A stretch of DNA of 64,000 nt from Gnetum montanum. Lineage: Eukaryota > Streptophyta > Gnetopsida > Gnetales > Gnetaceae. The notes under the pieces were generated by a model that was not told where the DNA came from, ran no database searches, and worked only from the letters and a program-made list of their open reading frames with translations. Shown here in pieces: positions 1-9,641 of the stretch. The stretch spans positions 42,918-106,917 of the forward strand of contig MNCI01036723.1 in the NCBI GenBank assembly GCA_015680685.1. The letters run 5' to 3'. Within the stretch, counting starts at the first letter, position 1. Each line of letters opens with the position of its first letter. The translations under genes were made by a program, and so were the position numbers.

Positions 1-113
1 TTCAGGATTGTTGATTGTTGAGGTGTATTCCTCTTGAGTTATTTCTCGATTCAAAATCTGCTTGGGAAACTCTTGGGGTGCCGAACAACATGCTCAGGGA
101 CAACGTTGTTATA
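1..113 (+). repeat. 3' end of the 5' LTR of E0
   Basis: This stretch aligns by eye with 6038-6149, the end of the 3' LTR, with roughly a dozen differences. It ends in TTGTTATA where the other LTR ends in TTGTTACA, a C-to-T change in the terminal CA. The primer binding site follows two bases later. Confidence 0.88.
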
Positions 114-115
114 GA

Positions 116-130
116 TGGTATCAGAGCCTC
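116..130 (+). promoter_or_regulatory. Primer binding site, initiator tRNA-Met type
   Basis: The sequence TGGTATCAGAGC begins two bases after the LTR end. It is the common plant PBS complementary to the 3' end of initiator tRNA-Met. Confidence 0.88.
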
Positions 131-258
131 ATAGTTTCGGTTATTGGTAAAACTTTCTTGCTAAGTGGGTGTGAGGGTTTGTGGTTTGTGAGGTTTCCAT
201 TTTCAACTTTTGTTAACCACTCTCCCTTTGAGGGTGGCCTTGTTTTAAAGCTCTCTCT

Positions 259-1602
259 TTGGTAAACATGAAGCCTGGTGGACCAAGTGACATGGCTGAT
301 GTTCAAGAAAATCTAGAAATGGAGGCCGAGATAGAACTTGGTCAAGATGAGACTAAGTTTCAAATGTTATGGGATCATGTCAAGGCAATTGATGAGGCCT
401 TAGCCTATCCTAGCCTAGAAAACGTGGATGCAATCCATCACATTCTTAAAGATGTTGACTTGCTACAAAAAAAGATGGATCTTCGCCCCAAGGATAGGGT
501 GAAATTAGCAGAGGCTAAGGTTTTGATCTTAGAAGGTCATCTAGATCGCATGATCAACCTCTACAAGGATCTATTTGGATCCTTGGAAGAGGTACAAACA
601 AAAGCATCCTTGGTTGAGGACCTAGTTGGTCAGGTGAAAGTTCTGGAGGATGCCCTGGTGGGAGTAAATCAGGAACTATCTGATTTAAAAATTGAAAATG
701 CCATCCTAAAATACTCCTTAGCAGGATGCTTGGCAAATGAGCCAGTAGCGACAGCCCATATCAAAGCTAGAGAACTGATTTCTTATGATGGTAAAAGAAA
801 TGATGCTAAAATTGATGCCTTCCTCCATGATGCGGAGATGTACCTAAATACCAGGGGTGTTCCTGCAACCCAAAAGGTCTTCACAACATCACAATTTCTC
901 ATAGGAAGTGCTAAGCTATGGTGGCTTACTCTCCTTCGTGCCCAAGCAAAGGGCACCACGACAAAAAAGATCGAGACATGGAACAGTTGTAAGGCTGCAT
1001 TGATCAAACAGTTCCATCCTGGGAACTCTGAATGGGTCGCTAGAACCAAGCTAGAGATCCTAAAACATTTAGGGAAGCTTGAAGATTATCTTAGTAGCTT
1101 CCAAGAACTCATGTTTCTAATTCCCGATATGGGAGATCAGGATCGTTTCTTCATGTTCGTAAATGGGCTACAACCATGGGCACAGATGGAGTTACGTCCA
1201 AGAAGCATTGACTCCCTCACAGAGGCTATTGCAACTGCTGGCACTTTTCTAGACTTCAAGGCAACGAAGCTAGATAAGGGTAAGCCTGGGAAGGGTAAGC
1301 ATGTCATGCCCTTCCACTCTCAGAGAATAGATACAGGATCCATCAAAGGTGGAAATACCTTTAGATCAGTTCAGTAAGGTAGTCGCCCGATGGGTGATCC
1401 TCCAAGGAACCAAGGCTTTCAACAAAAATGTAAGGATACAGGGAGCAAGTGGCAACCTGGGGCCAAGAAGAAGCAGTTTACGGGAGGTGCCTTTAAGGGG
1501 CCAATTCAGTGCTTCTTGTGTCATGGAAATCACTTGGCAAGAAATTGTCCCCTGAGTTCAGGAAGGACTGAGAATAGGCAAGGGCCAGCTCCTGGGAAAT
1601 AA
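259..1602 (+). pseudogene. gag: E0 gag: capsid region and zinc knuckle
   Basis: Gag forms the particle that packages the element RNA. The ATG at 259 follows the leader. A predicted coiled coil fills roughly residues 20-150. The retrotransposon gag core follows, with a conserved KLWW stretch and a W-x-x-CKAAL-x-x-QF motif near residues 215-255. The frame stops at 1375-1377 (TAA, explainable as CAA/CAG decay) but continues in the same frame to a zinc knuckle near 1510-1550. That knuckle reads C-x2-C-x3-H-x4-C, a variant seen in plant chromoviruses. A second in-frame stop sits at 1600-1602 just before protease, so gag and pol were originally one frame. Confidence 0.88.
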
Positions 1603-1605
1603 CTG

Positions 1606-2166
1606 ATGGCACTCGATTATCGTCCTGACCCATGCCTTCATATTACTGATGGACGCATATCGGGGGAACAACGGAGGTTAGCGGTGATGATGGAATTATC
1701 AGACATGGTTACACAGAGGTTAGGAGCTGGAAACTCCCAGAATCCTAATCTTGATACTCTACATCAGGTTCAATTGGCCTCAATCACTGTGAGGTCAAGT
1801 CAACTACGTGCCCTTATTGATAATGGGGCTAGTCACAATTACATGGTTCCAGCCATGGTGAAAAACTTGCAGCTAAAGATGGAACCCATCCAAGCACCTT
1901 GCAAGTTGGTCAAGTTTAGGCCCCTTCGGTGCATCGAGGTGTGTCGTGGAGTCCCCGTTCAAGTGGGCTCCTGGCAAGGAGTGCTAAAATTTTCAATTCT
2001 AGATATGGACTCCTTTCAGGTCATTTTGGGGCAAGAATTTTTACGCAAGGCCAAAGTTTTCACAGCCCCACATCTGGACCTGATTTTTATTTCACATGAA
2101 AGCTCCCCATGCCTCGTTCAAACTCATGGAGCACAGATGGGAAAGGAGGAGGGCTCTCGCCGCTAG
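1606..2166 (+). pseudogene. E0 aspartic protease region
   Basis: It lies in the same frame as gag. The active-site loop reads ALIDNGASHNY near 1810-1845, so the usual D-S/T-G-A triad is D-N-G-A; this may be a decayed serine. A hydrophobic segment ending VILGQEFL near 2015-2045 matches the second conserved protease motif (ILG). Retroviral-type protease would process the polyprotein. The stop at 2164-2166 is followed in frame by the linker to RT. Confidence 0.83.
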
Positions 2167-2292
2167 ATTGTGTCACCAATGGTGATGAAATGCTTGGCCA
2201 GGGACCCTACCAAAACATTTCTACTAGCTATACAAACGGGTGATCCTTCTGAGGCTTGTGGATCCCAAACTCATGTTGACCCATGCATAGCA

Positions 2293-3150
2293 TAGGTGCT
2301 CGATGAGTTTAAAGATGTGATGCCACCTGAACTACCTGGTAGTTTGTCACCTCGGAGAGCTGTGGATCATAAAATCGAATTGTAGCCTAGCATTGACCCT
2401 CCTATCCAAAAGTCATACCGCTTAACAGGACTAGAATTTGGGGAATTGAAAAAGTAGCTTGAAGGTTTAATGTCCAAGGGATACATTTTTCCCTCAAAAT
2501 TCCCTTATTGGGCACCAGTGCTATTTGTTAGTAAGGAGTATGGAATGCTACGGCTCTATTGCGATTATAAACTACTGAATAAACACACGATCAAGAACAA
2601 GTACCCAGTATCGCTCATTTCTAACTTGTTCAATCAATTGGTAGGGGCTCAATATTTCACCTGGCTAGACCTCGGACAAGGGTACTACCAGGTTCACATT
2701 GTAGAAGGGGACGAAGAAAAAACTGCATGTGTAACGCGATATGGGTCGTGTGAATGGACCGTAATGCCCTTTGCGCTTTGCAATGCATCAGATACATTTT
2801 GTACCTTAATGAACAAAATATTTCAACCCTTCCTAGATAAATTTATGGTCTTCTATCTTGATGACATTTTGATATATAGCCAGACAATGGAGGAACATGC
2901 CCTCCACCTGCAGATGGTCCTTGAGAAGCTACGAGAAAATCAGTTGTACATTAAGAAAGAAAAATGTGAATTCTGCTGCTCAGAGGTTGTGCGCCAATGG
3001 CTCGCTCCCACTAATGTACATGAGGTCAAACAGTTCATGGGGTTAGCTAGTTTCTATCGAAAATTTTTCAAAAATTTCTCAGGAATTGCTACTCCTCTGA
3101 CCAATCTACAAAAGAAAGAAGTTTCATGGGAGTGGAACTCAAATTGTTAG
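2293..3150 (+). pseudogene. E0 reverse transcriptase
   Basis: The linker LDEFKDVMPPELP at about 2299-2337 is the typical start of the Ty3/gypsy RT region. Fingers and palm follow: WLDLGQGYYQVHI, then MPFALCNASDTF, then the catalytic box FYLDDILIYS near 2850-2880 with both metal-binding aspartates present. The thumb motif FMGLASFYRKF is near 3035-3065. In-frame stops occur near 2293, 2382 and 2455 and at 3148-3150. They read as single-base decay of Q or W codons. Confidence 0.93.
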
Positions 3151-3152
3151 AA

Positions 3153-3587
3153 AGCCTTCGAGAGGATCAAAGAGGATTTAACCTCCCATCCAGTGTTGCA
3201 TTGCCCGATTTCTCGAAAGCTTTTGAGGTTCATATGGATGCCAGTGAGAATGCAATTGGGGGCATATTACTACAGGAAGGTCATCCTATCGCTTATGAGA
3301 GCCAGAAGCTGAATCAAGTAGAGCAGAGGTGGCCAGTCCATGAAAAGGAAATGTTCACGATTATCCATTACTTGAGAGCATGGAGACACTACTTGCTGGG
3401 GAGTCGTGTCCTTGTAAAGATGGATAATCTAGCCACTAGCTACTTGATGAATCAAATGAAGCTGAGGCTCAAACAAGCTCAATGGTTGGCCATGTTGTCC
3501 AAATTTGATTTACAATTAACTTACCATCCTGGAAAAGAGAACATGGTAGCAGATGCATTGAGTCGCCATCCTCAACCTACCTCTTAG
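3153..3587 (+). pseudogene. E0 RNase H
   Basis: RNase H degrades the RNA strand of the RNA-DNA hybrid. After the stop at 3150 the frame continues briefly, then shifts by one base near 3196-3206 into the frame that reads FEVHMDASENAIGG. The first catalytic Asp sits in that motif. The Glu-bearing EKEM motif is near 3345 and KMDN near 3420. The C-terminal signature YHPGKENMVADALSRHP closes the domain, followed by TAG at 3585-3587. Confidence 0.92.
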
Positions 3588-3599
3588 CTCTTTTCCATC

Positions 3600-4860
3600 A
3601 TTGGGACACAAACTTCACACGTTCAATGTGATGAGGTGTTGTTGGCTAGAATTCAAGATGGTTTGAAAAGGGGTCCCCATTTCCTTGATTTAATGAAGTT
3701 GATAGAAAATGGGTGAGCACCATAGTTCAAAATGAGGGATGGACTACTTTGGTTTTGAGATAATTGGATATGCATTCTAGATTGGGATGGCCTGCACAAA
3801 GAGATAATCTGAGAAAGCCATGACACACAGTGGGTAGGGCACCCTGGATAGCAAAGGACCTTGGTTCTTATTGAGAGAACCTTCTTCTGGCCAAAAATGT
3901 ATCAGGATGTGATTTCTTATATCCAAAAGTGTCTAGTGTGCCAACAAGATAAGGGGTCTACAGAGCGTCCAGGTGGTCTTCTGCTACCCTTGGAAATCCC
4001 TCCATTTCCATGGGCTAGAGTGTCTATGAACTTCATCACGGGATTGCCAAATATTCAAGGCTTAAGCAGCATCATTGTTGTGGTGGAAAAATTCTCTAAA
4101 TTTGCCATATTCATTCCTTGTCCATCACAGTGCTCAGCTGAGGATACAACAACATACTATTTTGACAGGGTGGTTCGATATTTTGGGTTACCCATGAGGA
4201 CTATTTTCACAAGTGCTTTCTGGTGAGCACTATTTGGCATGATGGGTACCACCCTCAAATTGTCAACCAGCTTTCATTCGTAGACTAATGGGTAGGCAAA
4301 ATAGATGAATTGGGTACTTGAAGAGCACCTTCTTCACTATGTTTTTAGTGACCAAAAGAGCTGGCCATTTCTGTTAGGGATTGCCTAGCTGAGCTATAAC
4401 ATCCAGAAGTCCTCAACTATTGGGTTTTCTCCTACAGAACTAGTAATGGGAAGGTAACCCATTATCCCTCATATGGTTTCTCCCTTGTTGTAGGGTTGAC
4501 ATCTTTCTATAGATGAATTCTTGAAGAGGTGGTCTAAAAATGTTGATACAACAAAGTATCATCTGGAGAGGGCAGTGTAACGAATGAAAAAGTATGCTGA
4601 TCGAAAATGCCAGCCTTATGAATTCAAGATGGGAGATTGGATCCTTTTGAAGTTGGACCCATGTTAGTTTAAACTGAAACAGGGAACTACCTCCAAGCTG
4701 ATGAGGTAGCATGATGGTCCCTTCCAGATCATCGATAAAATTAACCCTATGATATATAAGCCTCAGCTACTGATCAATATGGATTGAGTCCATCCATTTT
4801 TTCATGTCAGCATATTGAAGCCTTTGCCGGATGGGTTCCCATATCCGGGGAGAAGCCTCT
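3600..4860 (+). pseudogene. E0 integrase
   Basis: The zinc-binding part is recognisable near 3815-3950: histidines around 3820-3840, then IQKCLVCQQDK with the CxxC pair. The core has MNFITGLP near 4027, where the first catalytic residue is N instead of D. It then reads VVEKFSKF and IFTSAFW, after which several stops and a deletion remove the second Asp. The catalytic Glu motif is also lost. The C-terminal GPFQIIDKI and VHPFFHVSILKPLP segments follow at about 4710-4830. The enzyme is clearly inactive. Confidence 0.86.
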
Positions 4861-4943
4861 CGATCAGAGAGTGATCTTGTATACAATCTATACAAGAAAA
4901 GAGAGTAGAATGCATATGGAACTTTCAAACCACCGGCCATGGG

Positions 4944-5040
4944 GTAGATTTGAAAGTGGAGTTCCTTGTCTACTGGAAACATCATCCTGGCTTAGACGAT
5001 AGCTGGGAACCACTGGAGTGCTTGAGGTCATAAGGAAACT
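4944..5040 (+). pseudogene. E0 chromodomain remnant
   Basis: In one frame this stretch reads EFLVYWKHHPGLDDSWEP. It matches the second half of a chromodomain (hydrophobic-V-x-W-K-x-x-P, then D-x-SWEP). A chromodomain fused to integrase is the defining feature of chromoviruses and directs integration towards particular chromatin marks. The N-terminal part is disrupted by stops and shifts near 4860-4940. Confidence 0.82.
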
Positions 5041-5198
5041 TGATCCTAGAATTTTGTAGGGAGCAAGAAATCAACCTCCCACCTTGGCTACTTTGATGAT
5101 GGATGGAGAAACCTCCCATGTGAAAAAAAATTGGAAGAGGCACAACATGTGGTGCCTTATAGGATTCGAGAGCGAATTCCTATGGGAGTTGACCTCAA

Positions 5199-5212
5199 AC
5201 AAGGGAGGAAGA
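5199..5212 (+). promoter_or_regulatory. Polypurine tract of E0
   Basis: The purine-rich run AAGGGAGGAAGA directly precedes TGCCTGGAGCC, the start of the 3' LTR. It would prime plus-strand DNA synthesis. Confidence 0.75.
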
Positions 5213-6149
5213 TGCCTGGAGCCATTCCAAGTGCTCTATAGGTGATGGGGCTTAAGATTCAAAGAGTGCTGAACTTAAGACCCCTAGCTCTGTGGATCAG
5301 ATGAGTCAAGGGGGATGCCCTGGAACTCATGGATTCCTAGGTCGGTGTGTTCTATCATGTTGCAATGATAGACCACTTGATGTCCTCGCATAGCCTAGCA
5401 TTTTAGGCTAGATATGGAAGGATGGACAGTCCAAGTCTTGAGGGGTGATGCTCTTGACTTGTGTGTTAGATGCTAGGATGAGTCCGAATCCTAGGAAGAT
5501 GGTCAAGTTCAATGATAATGCTTTACGGCCTTAGGCCCTAGCAGGCCATGCTCCAAGGTCATCACTCATTTTAAGTAGGTCATGATTGTGAGAGAGGTAG
5601 TAGGGTTGGTGGTGGTCTACTACCTCCCCCATAGTTTGGGAGCCGTGGGGGCACAAGCGGTCCTTCGCTCCTTATGTCTTCGAAACCATACTGGCATGGT
5701 AGTTCCATGCATTAGTAAGAGAAGGCTATGACCTACCTCATTACCCCACTCGGTAGGACCTTGCCTGGGAGGGTTGTGTAGTTCAACTCTGTGTTGGGGT
5801 GTTTTTATCAGGTGTGTCATGGGACGTGCTATGGGATGTTGCATGTGCTCCTTGGAGCGTGACACTAACTACCAACACATGATGATGAATTTGGAGGGTT
5901 CAGCTAGTAGTCCCCGTGGTGTCCACGTGAGTGGAGAAAGGGAGTGCTATCTAGCTTGTTAGCGTATTGTGAATATTGTTTATGAAACACCACTCAAGAG
6001 ACATGCTAACACTAACACATTGTTTGTTGGCATGTGTTTCAGGATTGTTGATTGTTGAGGCGTATTCCTCTTGATTTTGTCCTGATTCAGAATCTGCTTG
6101 GGAAACTTTTGGGGTGCCGAACAACGTTCTTAGGGACAATGTTGTTACA
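5213..6149 (+). repeat. 3' LTR of E0 (937 bp)
   Basis: It starts TGCC after the polypurine tract and ends TTACA. Its last 112 bases match 1-113. The flanking five bases on the right are CTATC; the left target duplication is outside the window. Confidence 0.88.
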
Positions 6150-6824
6150 CTATCACTTAGAGTGATGGTAACATGTTTATTTTTCAAATATTAAGATGTG
6201 GATTTGAGGTTGACCATAACTTCTTGAAAGAGTTAGGCTTTTACCTTGGTTAGATGAGCATTGAAGCTTTAGGGAATGATCTTTTCGCAATTAAATTATG
6301 TAATGAAAAAACATGACATCCAAGTTGTTCATGCTAGGTAATATTCTTGGTTTTTTTGCTTGTTGAGTTAGGCAATGCTTTGATGGTGTAGTATGTCCTA
6401 GAAAAAATATCATTTATACACAAGTATTTAGTTTTGATCATTCCTAAGTGAACTCCAAATTTTAATGTCTAATTTGAAGAACATGTTAAAGTTCTATGTT
6501 TTGTTGAGATATATAACCTTTCATTAATTTTAAAGAAAGCGAAGCAAGAAATTATTAGTCTTCTGGGTCCCATTAAGCATATAGAATTTATTTCTACAAC
6601 TTTTGGTTTTCCAAGATGGCTTTTTTTGTTTGAATTAATCTTCTTAATTGTAAAAAGGAATTGGTATTACAAGTAGAAGTAAAGACTTATATTTACCCAA
6701 TTAAATATTATAATATTTCTAATTATTGTAACTTTTTCTATCATGAATGACATTTGTTTAATGCTTGTCCTTTGCTACTCAAGAAAAAATATTTTGAAGA
6801 AAAAAAATATATTGAAGTTGACAA

Positions 6825-6842
6825 TATATATATATATATATA
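6825..6842. repeat. TA dinucleotide microsatellite
   Basis: About nine TA units in a row, seen directly. Confidence 0.9.
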
Positions 6843-7082
6843 AAGTTGAAGATATGAAAAATCAAGTTAATGTCAATAATAAGAATAATCAAATAGCAAT
6901 AAAAAATCTTAAGAAGATAGAAGTTCCTATGAATATTTTTACTAGTACTAGAGAAAGTATTAAGTGGCCTAGATATATAGCTTATAAGAAAAATTTTTCC
7001 TTGTCTGACAAAAATATTATTAACTTAAAGATTAAAACTAGTGTTGACAAGAAGGTTATAGGTAATGGTAAACATTTTTGAC

Positions 7083-7120
7083 GTAAGATTAATAACAAGC
7101 GGTAAGATTAATAACAAGCA
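7083..7120. repeat. Short tandem duplication (two copies of about 19 bp)
   Basis: The segment GTAAGATTAATAACAAGC occurs twice back to back at 7083-7100 and 7102-7119. It looks like a recent slippage duplication inside the unidentified ORF remnants. Confidence 0.9.
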
Positions 7121-7574
7121 ACGAGGTGAAGATCTTTCAAAAGTACTACAACTTTCTTGCTTTGATACAAATATTGGTATTAAACCACATCTCTCTACCT
7201 TAAATCTTGTTGCTAGTTTAAGTTCAAGCTTTGATTTTGAAAATAATGTTAATTTTGTTAAGGCTAGGACTTTCACCCCTATTAACAATTAATTTTCTTC
7301 ACTTATTTTCTCAAAGTATTAATTGTAAGGTTGTACACTTGAGTAGATAGTTGTAAAATTGGAAAGTTTTTTCTTTCTATATATTTCTTTTAATGATGTC
7401 CATTTAGTATAAGCATGTGATGTACTTTAAATTTTGGACACTCATCATTAATATTTTTTTTGGGTTTGATTCCACCACACCTCCCTAGTAGTACAATCAC
7501 TACCCGTAGAGCATGTCACCTACTAAACAAAAGGGTTCCACCACAAGGCTACTTTATTACTACCACACTTGTAA

Positions 7575-7655
7575 GCAAAGGCAAGAATTGAATATACAAC
7601 TTCCCAACTAAGAGATGAGTATCTTGACCACTTGCACTACACCCTTAGGTGCAAT
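7575..7655 (-). repeat. tRNA-derived SINE-like head, minus strand
   Basis: Read on the minus strand, the stretch has an A-box-like TAGTGCAAGTGG (7628-7639) followed about 40 bases later by a B-box-like GTATATTCAATTC. The order and spacing are those of a pol III promoter in a tRNA-derived SINE. The boxes are decayed and I see no clear ends. Confidence 0.4.
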
Positions 7656-7799
7656 ATTATTTGTTAAAATAACTTTGGAAGAATATGATAGTGTCAAATT
7701 AACATACTCGAAATTCAACTTGTGACCTACACATCACAAGCCATAAGCTCTAATAAAGATAGGCTCTTAAGAGGTTTTTTTATGAGGGAAGGAGATGGG

Positions 7800-8290
7800 T
7801 TGAAACTTAAAGAATAAATATAAGTACACTGTGAGACATATAGCTAACATGATGTATTAGAAGAAGTATAGAGGTATATAATAATGCCTCAAGTGTGGGG
7901 AAGTGTGAGGTGTTAGAACTCGAACGAATGACTCTAAGTACATCCTAAGACATATATGCAATGTGATATATTAGAAGAATCATAGAGGAATGTCTCAAGT
8001 GTGACTCGAATCGGTAACCTCTTTCCTAACAAGATAATGACATATAGATATTATAAGATTATAAGGATATTATCTTAGTCAAAGAATGTAGTGTGGTTTT
8101 ATCATCATGATCATCAATATCCTAGCCTTGTCCCAACAAAATGGGGTTGGCTACATGAGTTCTCTTTCCCCATTCAACTCTATGAATGGGGCATGGTGGT
8201 GTTGTTAGGGGTTGGAGTTCGAATTTAAAGAATGACTATAATTACATCCTAAGACATATAATTAATATGATAGTTTAGAAGAAAATGAAG
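7800..8290. repeat. Three dispersed copies of a segment of about 70-100 bp
   Basis: Related copies begin near 7800, 7925 and 8222. Each contains a phrase like ACATCCTAAGACATATA followed by a T-rich end with AGAAG. They are similar but not identical, so this is an old local duplication. Confidence 0.6.
8105..8180 (+). repeat. Au-SINE-like fragment
   Basis: The phrase CCTTGTCCCAACAAAATGGG followed by GTTGGCTACATGAG resembles a conserved stretch of plant Au SINEs (usually GGGGTCGGCTACATG). The resemblance is from memory of that family; only this core is visible. Confidence 0.5.
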
Positions 8291-8400
8291 TGTTAGCCTA
8301 GTGGTAAGACTTTTAATTTAGAAGTTCCAAGTTATGAGTTTGAATTTGTTGGGCAATGCTAAGTTATAAATTTCTAATTCAGCCATATAACTTGGGGTGT
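8283..8400 (+). repeat. tRNA-derived SINE-like sequence, plus strand
   Basis: TAGCCTAGTGG at 8294-8304 fits the pol III A box exactly. AGTTTGAATTT at 8337-8347 is a B box with three C-to-T or G-to-A type changes. The spacing suits a tRNA-derived SINE head. Confidence 0.5.
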
Positions 8401-8690
8401 AGCTATATTTTAATTATTTTGGGTTCCAAACATATTTCTCTTTCTACCTAAAAATTTCTTGTTCAAAAAATCAATGAACACCTAATAATGTCTTATTCAA
8501 AAAAGCAATGTGCATACTAAACTATGATGTTAAGACATCTAACAATTTCCTATTTAACAAATCAATGAGCATATCAAACTATGATGGTTGAGCTAATCAT
8601 CAAAACATGGCTCTACCAGTAAGCTTTCATGTGCAATGTTTCTATGCTAGTGATGAAACATGTTTTCCCGTCGTCGTGAGGTCGGGTATT

Positions 8691-8712
8691 CGATGTCGAG
8701 TACGTGACATCG
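8691..8712. promoter_or_regulatory. U3 inverted repeat with 8-base spacer
   Basis: Arms CGATGTC (8691-8697) and GACATCG (8706-8712) pair perfectly across the spacer GAGTACGT. It sits about 40 bases upstream of the TATA box. Other LTRs of the family carry different arms with the same spacer length. Confidence 0.75.
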
Positions 8713-8748
8713 GAGCTCTGCCACGACGTCAGGGTATATACTCTAGCC

Positions 8749-8758
8749 TATAAATATA
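8749..8758 (+). promoter_or_regulatory. TATA box of the A 5' LTR
   Basis: TATAAATATA, about 100 bases into the LTR and downstream of the U3 inverted repeat. The same box is seen in the LTRs of B. Confidence 0.65.
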
Positions 8759-9486
8759 GCACCTAGGCTCACAGTTTTCAATAGTTAATTTTTAATCAAA
8801 GTAGCGAAGCTCTTGCAGTTTATTTTCTCCATAGTTAGAATATTTTCTAAGTGCTCATAGAAGGAGTCTAGGTGTGTGTATGTATCTTTGTCCAAGCACT
8901 AATGTACTTGAGCACAACAATGTGACAAAAATAAAGACGAACCATTTTGATTATCCTTGCAACACTGAGAATAGTCTAATATTTCATTTTCGCATTTATT
9001 ATTTAAGAACTTTACGTTAATCCAATTTATTAAGCAATTTATTTCCAGTTGTTAATGAACATAAGTGCAATTGCTTCAAGCAGACATATAGTGCTTGGTA
9101 GCTCAGTAATGCTTAATGTTTAGTAGCCTAGTAGTACTATATGTGTTTAGGATGTGTTCTAGAAAGTGGGATGATTATTTGTGTTAGTATAGTTAGATAT
9201 TAGAATAATTAGACATTTAAATTACTTCACCTTTCATTATTGTTGTAGGTGATCAAACCCATAAAATATAAAATAATAATAAATCATATACCTCAATTGC
9301 ACTTAAACCATACCCTTGAACTTCACAAGTGTTGTTGGGAAGACAATGAACATTCTCAATGCCAATCTCACTTCCTAGAGAAAGTAGTGCATTGGAGAAC
9401 TTAATTTCATGGAATTCGACTGGATTGTGCATAACCACCTTAGTGATTCATATGGTTGGGCATAGGGGTACCTCACCACTCATCAT

Positions 9487-9504
9487 TGGCATTGTTGTCA
9501 GGGA
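9487..9504 (+). promoter_or_regulatory. Primer binding site of A, decayed tRNA-Asp type
   Basis: TGGCATTGTTGTCAGGGA matches the common TGGCGCCGTTGCCGGGGA type. The differences are C-to-T or G-to-A changes. Confidence 0.8.
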
Positions 9505-9641
9505 CTTTTAGTTTTTGCATTCTCTAGGACTTAAGGAAAATCATTCAAATCATTGGAATGAACCTTATGGTCACATCACATCTTAAGATTACTACAATAG
9601 TATTTAGAAGCACACTGTGATTTTTATTTTTGTAACATAAC

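Larger units (their letters stand above)
1..6149 (+). mobile_element. Chromovirus-type Ty3/gypsy LTR retrotransposon (E0), 5' end outside window
   Basis: Domains run in the order gag, protease, RT, RNase H, integrase, chromodomain between a partial 5' LTR (1-113) and a complete 3' LTR (5213-6149). The order PR-RT-RH-IN followed by a chromodomain is diagnostic of chromoviruses. The primer binding site matches the plant initiator-Met type. From 259 to 3150 gag-pol is a single frame interrupted by stops, with a frameshift near 3196-3206, so the copy is dead. I cannot resolve the chromovirus lineage (Tekay, Reina or other). About 820 bases of the 5' LTR should lie upstream of the window. Confidence 0.93.
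6150..8650. other. AT-rich flank between E0 and element A, no intact gene
   Basis: Low-complexity AT-rich DNA carries short ORFs at 6743-7081 and 7065-7291 on the plus strand. They read roughly in sequence across a frame change, but I recognise no family in them. Small repeats and SINE-like pieces inside it are listed separately. It is the DNA into which element A inserted. Confidence 0.6.
8651..9485 (+). repeat. 5' LTR of element A (835 bp)
   Basis: It begins TGATGAAACATG and ends CTCATCA, one base before the PBS. From about 8805 on it aligns with the 3' LTR at 62660-63357. The first 150 bases (U3) are much less similar to the U3 of the 3' LTR. The family shares these ends with both LTRs of element B. 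Confidence 0.85.

Noticed and set aside
1-6149. Endogenous pararetrovirus
   Set aside because: LTRs, integrase and a chromodomain are present and no movement-protein motif was seen.
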